DNA from: Actinomycetes bacterium
GTDB lineage: Bacteria > Actinomycetota > Acidimicrobiia > Acidimicrobiales > Microtrichaceae
NCBI GenBank assembly: GCA_023392475.1
Contig: JAEVZA010000199.1
Location: 1 to 7,442, forward strand
Length of the DNA: 7,442 nucleotides
Reading direction: 5' to 3'
The notes below the pieces were generated by a model that searched no databases, had not been told where the DNA came from, and saw nothing but the letters and a program-made list of their open reading frames with translations. The translations under genes were made by a program, and so were the position numbers. Positions 1 to 5,668 of this stretch are shown here, one piece after another. The stretch's first letter is position 1. Each line of letters begins with the position of its first letter.

Positions 1-643
1 GTCCGCCGGCCGGCGGCGGGTAGCCGCCGGGAGCGGGCGGGTAGCCGCCGGGCGCCGGGTAGCCCCCCGGCGGCGGCGGGGCCGTGCCCGTACCGGCACC
101 GACGAGCGCCGCGTTGCGCTTGCGCCAACCGGAGCGCTTGACGAGCCCGACGATCAGGAAGACGACGCCGAGCAGGAAGCAGAGGACGCCGCCGGCCACG
201 CCGCCGGCACCGGCGATGGCGCTCGTGAAGCCCGGGAAGGGCACGACGATGTACTTGCCGGCGCCGTTCGCGGCGCACGTCACCGTGTACTGCGTGCCGG
301 CCGTGGTGTCGAAGATGAACGACAGGTCGTAGTTGTCGCCGTTCGAGTCGACGTTGCCCGACGTGCCGCCCGGGTCGTCGAACTTGATCGCGTTCCCGTC
401 GCCATCCGTGCCCTCGCACCGGGTGCCCGACGTGGTGCTCATGATCGCGGCCTTGCTGCCGGCGCCCTGGAAGGACACCTCGTCGCCGAGGGAGTGGCTG
501 CCCACGCCGTCGACCGCGTCCTTGAGGTCGTTCACGAACGAGGCGCACCCGAAGGCGCCGCCGCCGCAGCCCGCCACGGCGAGGAGGAGGAACACGAGCC
601 CGGCCGTGAGCCAGCCCTTCGGGGGTTTGGTTCCGTCAGCCAT
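1..643 (-). CDS. Two-helix membrane protein with PGGYP-repeat tail, partial
   Basis: I do not recognise the family. The ATG at 643 has a good AGGAG five bases upstream. The visible 214 residues run open to the left edge, so the C-terminus is missing. A short basic N-terminus (MADGTKPPKGW) leads into a hydrophobic helix at about residues 11-34. A polar, Gly/Asp/Ser-rich domain follows (about 35-140), with Cys76 and Cys123 that could form a disulfide outside the cell. A second helix spans about 142-168, followed by a basic cluster (KRSGWRKR) that suggests a cytoplasmic side. The tail repeats PGGYP at 192, 198 and 205. Residues 23-26 (VAGC) resemble a lipobox, so a lipoprotein is possible, but the second helix and further Gly/Cys residues make a plain membrane anchor as likely. 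It lies 102 bases after dapC and is probably a separate unit. Function unknown. Confidence 0.8.
   Translation of the reverse strand, partial: MADGTKPPKGWLTAGLVFLLLAVAGCGGGAFGCASFVNDLKDAVDGVGSHSLGDEVSFQGAGSKAAIMSTTSGTRCEGTDGDGNAIKFDDPGGTSGNVDSNGDNYDLSFIFDTTAGTQYTVTCAANGAGKYIVVPFPGFTSAIAGAGGVAGGVLCFLLGVVFLIVGLVKRSGWRKRNAALVGAGTGTAPPPPGGYPAPGGYPPAPGGYPPPAGG
2..70 (-). repeat. Short tandem repeats coding for PGGYP units
   Basis: Three near-copies of a 14-base unit lie at 18-31, 39-52 and 57-70; the first two are identical (gggtagccgccggg on the plus strand). They encode PGGYP motifs in the tail of the membrane protein and continue towards the window edge. Spacing is 21 and then 18 bases, so copy number can change without shifting the frame. 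Such Pro/Gly/Tyr tails are common on actinobacterial membrane proteins. Confidence 0.7.
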
Positions 644-648
644 GAGAT

Positions 649-653
649 CTCCT
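649..653 (-). promoter_or_regulatory. Ribosome binding site of the membrane protein gene
   Basis: AGGAG on the minus strand, five bases before the ATG at 643. It is the clearest Shine-Dalgarno site in the window and fixes the start of the membrane protein gene. Confidence 0.7.
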
Positions 654-745
654 GGGAGGTCGGCCCGCGCGGGACGGGCGTCGTCGGTCCAGTATCGCGG
701 TGCCCGTCGTGGAACCGGCGGACCGGCGGGGCCGGGTCGGACGGC

Positions 746-1897
746 TCAGGGAGCGAGCGCCGCGGCACGTCGCTCGACCAGGTCGAGCGCGTCGTCGGGC
801 TGGACCAGGGCGAGTCGCACGTACCCCGTCGCCGCGTCGCCGTAGAACTCGCCGGGGCTCCCCACCACGCCGAGCTCGGTCGCCAGCCGGTGCGCGAGCG
901 CCCACGCGTCGCCGCCGGGCGCCGGGACCCAGAGGTAGAACCCGCCGTCGGGCAGCGGCGGGACCAGGCCGAGCGAGGCGAGCACGGCGGCCAGCCGGTC
1001 GAGCCGGGACCGGTAGCGCGCCCGCTGCTCGTCGACGTGGACCTGGTCCTGCAGCGCGGCGACGCCGGCGGCCTGCGCCGGACCGGGGACCATGAAGCCG
1101 GCGTGCTTGCGCACCTCGCGGAGGTACTCCACGAGCTCGGCATCGCCGGCGTAGAAGCCGGCCCGGAGCCCGGCCAGGTTCGAGCGCTTGGACAGGGAGT
1201 GGACCGCCACGACCCCCTCGGGACCGGACTCGAGCACGGTGCGCCCCGGCACGCCGCCGGACAGGGCGGGCTCGCCGCTCCAGGTGAACTCGACGTAGCA
1301 CTCGTCGCTGAACACCGGCACACCGGCCGACCGGCCCCACTCGGCCACGGCGACGAGGTCGTCGAGGCCGCCCGCCGGGTTGCCGGGGGTGTTGCTCCAC
1401 AGGCAGAGGGCGCGAGCTGCATCCTCCGGCGACACGGCGGAGAGGTCGAGCCGCCACCGCTCGTCCACCGGCACCGGCACGGCGCGGCAGCCGGCGAGGG
1501 TCGCCCCCATCGCGTACGACGGGTAGCTGACCGCCGGGTACAGCACGGTGTCCCGCGACGGGTCGCGCAGCCGGAGCCAGTGGGGCAGCCCGGCGACCAG
1601 CTCCTTGGTCCCGATGCACGCGCCCACGGCCGTGGGCGGCACCTCGACGCCGAAGCGCCGCCCGAACCAGGCCGCGGCGGCCTCACGGTAGGCGGCGGTC
1701 CCGATCGACGGCGGGTAGCCGCGCTCCGTGCCCGACGACGCGAGCGCCTCCAGCACCGCGGGCGCCGGCGGGTCGCACGGCGTGCCGATCGACAGGTCGA
1801 CGGCGCCGCCCTCGAGCCGATCGGCCTCGGCCACGAGGTCCAGGAGGCGGTCGTAGGGGTACGGCGGCGGCACGAACCCGCGCGGGCCGCCCGTCAC
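746..1897 (-). CDS. dapC: Succinyldiaminopimelate transaminase (DapC-type aminotransferase)
   Basis: A 383-residue fold-type I, PLP-dependent aminotransferase. DapC moves an amino group from glutamate to N-succinyl-2-amino-6-ketopimelate in the succinylase branch of diaminopimelate/lysine synthesis, in the cytosol. Visible landmarks are VDLSIGTPCDP (33-43), Tyr70, IGTKELVAGLP (95-105), SNTPGNPAG (168-176, with cofactor-binding Asn173), SDECY (197-201, Asp198 to the pyridine nitrogen), SLSKRSN (234-240, with Schiff-base Lys237), Arg245 for phosphate, RKHAGFMVP (263-271), and Arg361 for the substrate carboxylate. IGTKEL, SDECY, SLSK and RKHAG match what I remember of Mycobacterium DapC. The GTG at 1897 has GGAG five bases upstream; the only in-frame codons before it run back to the hflX stop. 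It follows hflX by 30 bases and shares an operon with dapF, which supports the DapC call. A different aminotransferase of this subgroup cannot be excluded. Confidence 0.83.
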   Translation of the reverse strand: MTGGPRGFVPPPYPYDRLLDLVAEADRLEGGAVDLSIGTPCDPPAPAVLEALASSGTERGYPPSIGTAAYREAAAAWFGRRFGVEVPPTAVGACIGTKELVAGLPHWLRLRDPSRDTVLYPAVSYPSYAMGATLAGCRAVPVPVDERWRLDLSAVSPEDAARALCLWSNTPGNPAGGLDDLVAVAEWGRSAGVPVFSDECYVEFTWSGEPALSGGVPGRTVLESGPEGVVAVHSLSKRSNLAGLRAGFYAGDAELVEYLREVRKHAGFMVPGPAQAAGVAALQDQVHVDEQRARYRSRLDRLAAVLASLGLVPPLPDGGFYLWVPAPGGDAWALAHRLATELGVVGSPGEFYGDAATGYVRLALVQPDDALDLVERRAAALAP

Positions 1898-1902
1898 GCG
1901 CG

Positions 1903-1906
1903 CTCC
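1903..1906 (-). promoter_or_regulatory. Ribosome binding site of dapC
   Basis: GGAG, in the context GGCGGAG, five bases before the GTG at 1897. It lies in the 30-base hflX-dapC gap, so dapC can load ribosomes by itself although it sits in the operon. Confidence 0.5.
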
Positions 1907-1927
1907 GCCGTCACGAACCGCACCGGA

Positions 1928-3289
1928 TCACGTGGCCGCGTCCGCGGCGAACTCCGCGAACCGCGACGCGCTCGACGATCCCAGCCGGGCCGACACCCGC
2001 ACGCCGTCGGCCTCCGCCGTCTCGGTCAGCACCTCGCCCGACCGGTGCAGCGCGGCCAGTACGTCGCCTCGGTCGTACGGCACGAACAGGTCCATCGTCG
2101 GCATGAGCGACCGCAGGCGGTCGCCGACCCGCAGGAGGAGGTCCTCGACACCCTCCCCCGTCACCGCCGACATCGCGACGGCACCGGTGTGCGTGTCGGC
2201 GAGCCGCTTCGCCTCGGCGCTGCGGTCGAGCTTGTTGAACACGAGCAGCTCGGGGCGGTCCGCGCCGCCGATCTCGCGGATCACCGCCCGCACGGCGTCG
2301 ATGTTGCCCTCCGGGTCGGGGGCGGAGCCGTCGACGACGTGCACGAGCAGGTCGCCGTCGTTGACGACGTCGAGCGTGGAGCGGAACGCCTCGACCAGCT
2401 GGTGCGGCAGCTTGCGCACGAACCCGACCGTGTCGGTCACGAGCACGGACTCGCCGCCGGGCAGCTGGAGGCGGCGCGTGGTGGCGTCGAGCGTGGCGAA
2501 CAGGCGGTCCTCGACCAGCACTCCCGCGTCGGTGAGCCGGTTCAGCAGCGTCGACTTGCCGGCGTTCGTGTAGCCGACGATGACGACGTGGGGCAGCTCC
2601 GAGCGGTGGCGGGCCTTGCGCTGCGTCTCCCGCGAGCGGGCGATGTGGCGCAGCTCGGCCTCGAGCCGGTGCATCTGGCGGGTGATGCGGCGCCGGTCGA
2701 TCTCGAGCTGCGTCTCACCGGGGCCGCGCCGGGTGCCGACGCCGCCGGCCTGCTGCGAGAGCGTGCCGCCCCGGCCCCGCAGGCGCGGCAGCCGGTACCG
2801 GAACATCGCGAGCTGGACCTGCGCCTTGCCCTCCTGGCTGTGCGCGTTCTGGCCGAAGATGTCGAGGATCACCGCGGTGCGGTCGATCGCGGACCGGCCG
2901 AGGTGCTTCTCGAGGTTGCGCTGCTGCGCGGGGCTCAGCTCGTCGTCGAACACGACGGTGTCGCAGTCGGTGGCCTCGGCCAGCCGGTGGATCTCCTCGA
3001 CCTTGCCGGTGCCGACGTAGGTGGCGGGATCGGGTGCGCTGCGCCGCTGCACCACGCGGCCGACGACGTCGGCACCCGCGGTGTCCACGAGGAGGGCGAG
3101 CTCGTCGAGCGACTCGTCGAGGTCCTCATCGGTCATGCCCGGCAGCGCGACGCCCACGAGGAGGATGCGCTCGCGGAAGGTCCGCTCGATGAACGCGCCG
3201 GACTCGCCGCCGAACTCGCCGAAGCCGCCGCGGTGGGTCTCCTCCGCGCCGTCGTCGCGCCGGTCGTCCTGGCGACCCGGCCCGGTCAC
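1928..3289 (-). CDS. hflX: GTPase HflX, ribosome-splitting factor
   Basis: A 453-residue TRAFAC-class GTPase. HflX binds the 50S subunit or 70S ribosomes in the cytosol and separates stalled ribosomes, notably after heat or antibiotic stress. The N-terminal HflX domain shows YVGTGKVEEI (91-100), FDDELSPAQQRNLE (114-127) and DIFGQNAHSQEGKAQVQLA (143-161). A helical linker follows the Gly-rich RLRGRGGTLSQQ stretch and RRGPGETQLEIDRRRI (187-202). The G domain has G1 GYTNAGKST (239-247), the switch I region with FATLDATTRR (264-273), G3 DTVGF (286-290), G4 NKLD (352-355) and G5 SAVTGEG (374-380). A small C-terminal domain ends the protein. The length fits the family, and all GTP-binding motifs are intact. 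The first ~35 residues are polar, acidic and not conserved. The GTG start overlaps the dapF stop as GTGA, with GAGGT nine bases upstream. Confidence 0.97.
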   Translation of the reverse strand: MTGPGRQDDRRDDGAEETHRGGFGEFGGESGAFIERTFRERILLVGVALPGMTDEDLDESLDELALLVDTAGADVVGRVVQRRSAPDPATYVGTGKVEEIHRLAEATDCDTVVFDDELSPAQQRNLEKHLGRSAIDRTAVILDIFGQNAHSQEGKAQVQLAMFRYRLPRLRGRGGTLSQQAGGVGTRRGPGETQLEIDRRRITRQMHRLEAELRHIARSRETQRKARHRSELPHVVIVGYTNAGKSTLLNRLTDAGVLVEDRLFATLDATTRRLQLPGGESVLVTDTVGFVRKLPHQLVEAFRSTLDVVNDGDLLVHVVDGSAPDPEGNIDAVRAVIREIGGADRPELLVFNKLDRSAEAKRLADTHTGAVAMSAVTGEGVEDLLLRVGDRLRSLMPTMDLFVPYDRGDVLAALHRSGEVLTETAEADGVRVSARLGSSSASRFAEFAADAAT

Positions 3290-4083
3290 GGGATCACCAC
3301 CTCGGCGACGAACGTCGACGGCCCGGTCAGCTGGGCGTGCCCGTCGAGCAGGTCGACGACGGCCTCCCCGCCCGGCATGTGCACCTCCACGCGGTCGCCG
3401 ACGAGGCCCCAGTCCCGCGCCGCGGCGGCGGCCGCCACGGCGCCCGAACCGCAGGCCTGCGTGATCCCGGCACCTCGCTCCCAGACGCGGAGGCGGAGCT
3501 CGTGGTCGGTCGGCGCGTGCACCACGTGGACGTTGATGCCCGCGGGGAAGCTGGTCTCGAGGCGCGGCCCGTCGACCGTGAGCTCCACCGAGGCGGGGTC
3601 ATCCACCTCGAGCACGAGGTGCGGGTTGCCGACGTCCACCGTGGCGCGGCGGCGGGCCGGGAAGCCCGACGCCGCCTCGCTCAGCGCGGGGCCGGGCCGG
3701 ACCTCGCCCATGTCCACCTGCGTCCAGAGCTCGCCGTCGACGCTCCCCCGCACCGTGCGGACGTGGCGCAGCCCCCCGACCGTCTCGACGAGGACGTCGC
3801 CCTCGCTGCGACCCGTCCGCCGCAGCTCGGACTGGGCGAGGCAGCGGATGCCGTTGCCCGAGATCTCCGCCTCCGAGCCGTCGGCGTTGAGCAGCACCAT
3901 GTGCACGTCCGCGTCGTCGCCGCCGGGAGCGAGCGCGTACAGCAGCCCGTCGGCCCCGACGCCGAGGTGCCGGTCGCAGACGGCCCGAGCGACGGCCGCG
4001 TCGGGCGTCAGCTCCGGGTTGTCCGACCACGACGCGACCAGGAAGTCGTTGCCGAGGCCGTGGTACTTCGTCAGTCGCAACAC
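3286..4083 (-). CDS. dapF: Diaminopimelate epimerase DapF, Ser at first catalytic Cys position
   Basis: About 265 residues. DapF interconverts LL- and meso-diaminopimelate, giving the lysine precursor and peptidoglycan cross-linker, in the cytosol and without a cofactor. Family marks: YHGLGNDF (7-14), NADGSEAE (66-73), GNGIRC (76-81), VGNPHLV (151-157), GINVHVV (182-188), WERGAG (201-206) and QACGSGA (209-215, second catalytic Cys211). The odd point is residue 75. Studied DapFs have Cys directly before GNG, but here it is Ser (TCG, 3859-3861). Cys81 is a different residue from that first catalytic Cys. I chose the GTG at 4083, which has GGAG five bases upstream and begins just before the conserved HGLGNDF. 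An alternative GTG at 4104 would add seven residues and overlap the miaA stop as GTGA, but has no clear Shine-Dalgarno site. The stop overlaps hflX by four bases. Confidence 0.94.
   Translation of the reverse strand: MLRLTKYHGLGNDFLVASWSDNPELTPDAAVARAVCDRHLGVGADGLLYALAPGGDDADVHMVLLNADGSEAEISGNGIRCLAQSELRRTGRSEGDVLVETVGGLRHVRTVRGSVDGELWTQVDMGEVRPGPALSEAASGFPARRRATVDVGNPHLVLEVDDPASVELTVDGPRLETSFPAGINVHVVHAPTDHELRLRVWERGAGITQACGSGAVAAAAAARDWGLVGDRVEVHMPGGEAVVDLLDGHAQLTGPSTFVAEVVIP
3299..3303 (-). promoter_or_regulatory. Ribosome binding site of hflX
   Basis: GAGGT, nine bases before the GTG at 3289 and inside the last codons of dapF. It supports starting hflX at the GTGA overlap, not further downstream. 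Confidence 0.55.
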
Positions 4084-4088
4084 GGGTG

Positions 4089-4092
4089 CTCC
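4089..4092 (-). promoter_or_regulatory. Ribosome binding site favouring the inner dapF start
   Basis: GGAG, five bases before the GTG at 4083. The same GGAG-to-start spacing occurs at dapC and at the membrane protein gene, which is why 4083 is preferred over the GTG at 4104. Confidence 0.45.
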
Positions 4093-4100
4093 GGGGGCGT

Positions 4101-5111
4101 TCACGGCGGCGGACCCGCCGGACCGCCGGGGACCACGGTAGTGGTCGACCCGGTCCCCGCCGCTGCGAGTTCCGCCCACCACGAGTCGACCGCGGCGGCC
4201 GTGGCGTCGACGTCGTGCGCGCCCGGCGCCACGTCGAACCAGCGGATGCGGGAGTCGCGCCGGAACCACCGCTCCTGGCGGACGGCGAAGCGCCGGGTCC
4301 GGACGGCGGCCAGCTCCACCGCCTCGTCCAGCGTGAGCTCGCCCCGGAGGTGGGCCCGGAGCTCGCGGTAGCCCAGGGCCTCGGCGGCGGTCCGTGACAG
4401 GCCCTCCGGGTGCGCCGGCAGCGCGCGCACCTCGTCGAGGAAGCCGTCGCGCAGCTGCTCGTCGAGGCGCTCCCGGATGCGCTCGGTCAGGTCGTCGCGG
4501 TCCAGGTGGAGCCCGGTCAGCACGAACGGGGTGGCCGGGTACGAGCCCAGGCCGGGTCCGGAGGCGGAGAACGGCCGGCCCGAGCCGATCGTGACCTCCA
4601 GGGCGCGGACGAGGCGGCGCCGGTTGCCCGGCGGGACACGGGCCGCGGCCACGGGGTCGAGCGCCTCGAGCCGCTCGCGGAGCTCGTCGGTCGGCTCGGC
4701 GTCGAGCTCCTCGGCCACCTCGGGGTACCGCCCGGGCAGGTCGAGGCCGTCGGTGACCGCCTGCACGTAGAGGCCGGTGCCGCCGACGAGGATCGCGTCC
4801 GCACCGCGCGACTCGACGTCGTCGAGCGCGGCATCGACCAGCGCCACGAACCGCTGCACGGAGAACTCCTGGTCGGGGTCCACGACGTCGAGGAGGTGGT
4901 GCGGGACCTCGGCCTGGTCGGTGGGCGGCGGCGTCGCGGTGCCCACGTCCATCCCCCGGTACACGGCCATCGAGTCGCAGCTCACGAGCTCGACCGCCCG
5001 GCCGGCACGGCGGCGTCGCCGTGCGACGGCCATCGCCACGGCCGACTTGCCGCCGGCCGTCGGGCCGACGAGCACCAGGTGGCGACCCGGGGTCCTCGTG
5101 GCCGCTGCCAT
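4101..5111 (-). CDS. miaA: tRNA dimethylallyltransferase MiaA
   Basis: About 336 residues. MiaA transfers the dimethylallyl group of DMAPP to N6 of adenosine 37 in tRNAs reading U-starting codons, giving i6A37; the product is the substrate of MiaB, encoded upstream. Numbered from the ATG at 5111: P-loop GPTAGGKSA (16-24), CDSMAVYRGMDVGTATP (45-61), VPHHLLDVVDP (69-79), GGTGLYVQA (110-118), GNRRRLVRALEV (162-173), ALGYRE (245-250) and TRRFAVRQERWFRRD (272-286). All are standard MiaA signatures. The Gly/Pro-rich last ~20 residues look unstructured. The start is either GTG at 5114 (GTGA with the upstream stop) or the adjacent ATG at 5111 (TGATG); the product differs by one residue. I see no clear Shine-Dalgarno site, so translation is probably coupled to the preceding gene. 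Confidence 0.96.
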   Translation of the reverse strand: MAAATRTPGRHLVLVGPTAGGKSAVAMAVARRRRRAGRAVELVSCDSMAVYRGMDVGTATPPPTDQAEVPHHLLDVVDPDQEFSVQRFVALVDAALDDVESRGADAILVGGTGLYVQAVTDGLDLPGRYPEVAEELDAEPTDELRERLEALDPVAAARVPPGNRRRLVRALEVTIGSGRPFSASGPGLGSYPATPFVLTGLHLDRDDLTERIRERLDEQLRDGFLDEVRALPAHPEGLSRTAAEALGYRELRAHLRGELTLDEAVELAAVRTRRFAVRQERWFRRDSRIRWFDVAPGAHDVDATAAAVDSWWAELAAAGTGSTTTVVPGGPAGPPP

Positions 5112-5668
5112 CACGATCCGAACTGCCCCGCGAGCACGTACCAGTCGAGCCGGCGGGGTGCGGCGTCACCGGCGGCCGGGCGCGCCGCTCGATACCGCTC
5201 GAAGAGCAGCGGGACGAGCATCGGACCGATCGAGCTCGCGAGGTCCTGCGCGGCGATCGCGAGGTCCCGGTAGGGATCGGCGAGCGCGGCGTGCTCCCAG
5301 CCGACGAGCGCGCCCGCACCGCTCCGGACCCGCAGGCGCTCCACCGTGGGGCGGCCGTGGGTGAGCACGAGCGGGGCGTCGACCGAGTCGAGCCCCGACT
5401 CGAGCACGCCGAGCAGGCGGTCCGCGGCCATGTGGGCGTACGGGCCGACCGGATCCGGGCCCCAGCCGTCGGCGACCGCCGCCCGGGCCCGCTCGACCAG
5501 CGCCGGCGCCGACACCGTCGGCACGCCGTCCGCCGCACCGAGGTCGTGGAGCCGGGCCAGGGCGCCGGCGAGCAGCTCGACGATGCGCTCGGGATCGGGT
5601 GGCGGGAGGTCGTCGTCGGCGTCCGCCACGAGCCCGGCCGAGGCGGCCGGGGCGGGGGCGTCGGTCAC
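5111..5668 (-). CDS. Degenerate phosphotransferase (APH-like C-lobe), function unknown
   Basis: A 185-residue protein between miaB and miaA. Its second half follows the C-lobe of APH-type kinases: an LTHGRP motif (102-107) sits where the catalytic HGD loop belongs, LVGWEHAALADPYRDLAIA (121-139) corresponds to the metal-binding IDWxxxGxADPxxDLA stretch, and the end (RRLDWYVLAGQF, 172-183) resembles the final helix of such kinases. The catalytic Asp is Arg106 and the metal-binding Asp is Gly123. The N-terminal ATP-binding lobe is absent: an acidic, Ala/Pro-rich leader (1-25) runs straight into a helical region. Phosphotransfer is therefore unlikely. The frame is intact and tightly packed, with GTG overlapping the miaB stop as GTGA and its own stop overlapping the start of miaA, so it does not look like decaying debris. 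It may be a binding or scaffold protein, but that is inference. The kinase ancestry is a motif-level judgement. Confidence 0.78.
   Translation of the reverse strand: MTDAPAPAASAGLVADADDDLPPPDPERIVELLAGALARLHDLGAADGVPTVSAPALVERARAAVADGWGPDPVGPYAHMAADRLLGVLESGLDSVDAPLVLTHGRPTVERLRVRSGAGALVGWEHAALADPYRDLAIAAQDLASSIGPMLVPLLFERYRAARPAAGDAAPRRLDWYVLAGQFGS

Noticed and set aside
664..673. Palindrome cccgcgcggg
   Set aside because: It is perfectly self-complementary but has no room for a loop, and such words are frequent in GC-rich DNA.
673..708. Inverted repeat gacgggc / gcccgtc (673-679 and 702-708) after dapC as a terminator
   Set aside because: It is only seven pairs with a 22-base loop and no T-run, which is expected by chance at this GC content. 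The 102-base gap to the membrane protein gene shows no clear promoter either.
714..729. Tandem 8-mer accggcgg x2 just downstream of the dapC stop
   Set aside because: Two copies of a GC-rich octamer in GC-rich DNA are not informative, and no further copies are seen nearby.
494..4141. Plus-strand open frame of 1215 residues running antisense to dapC, hflX and dapF
   Set aside because: It is antisense to three well-supported genes and is Arg/Gly/Ala/Val-rich without domain motifs. GC-rich codons on the minus strand remove stops from this opposite frame.
4102..5538. Extension of the dapF frame upstream, suggesting a 750-residue fusion protein
   Set aside because: The upstream part overlaps miaA and the phosphotransferase-like gene in another frame and has the Arg/Pro-rich composition of a shadow frame. 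DapF conservation begins at HGLGNDF.
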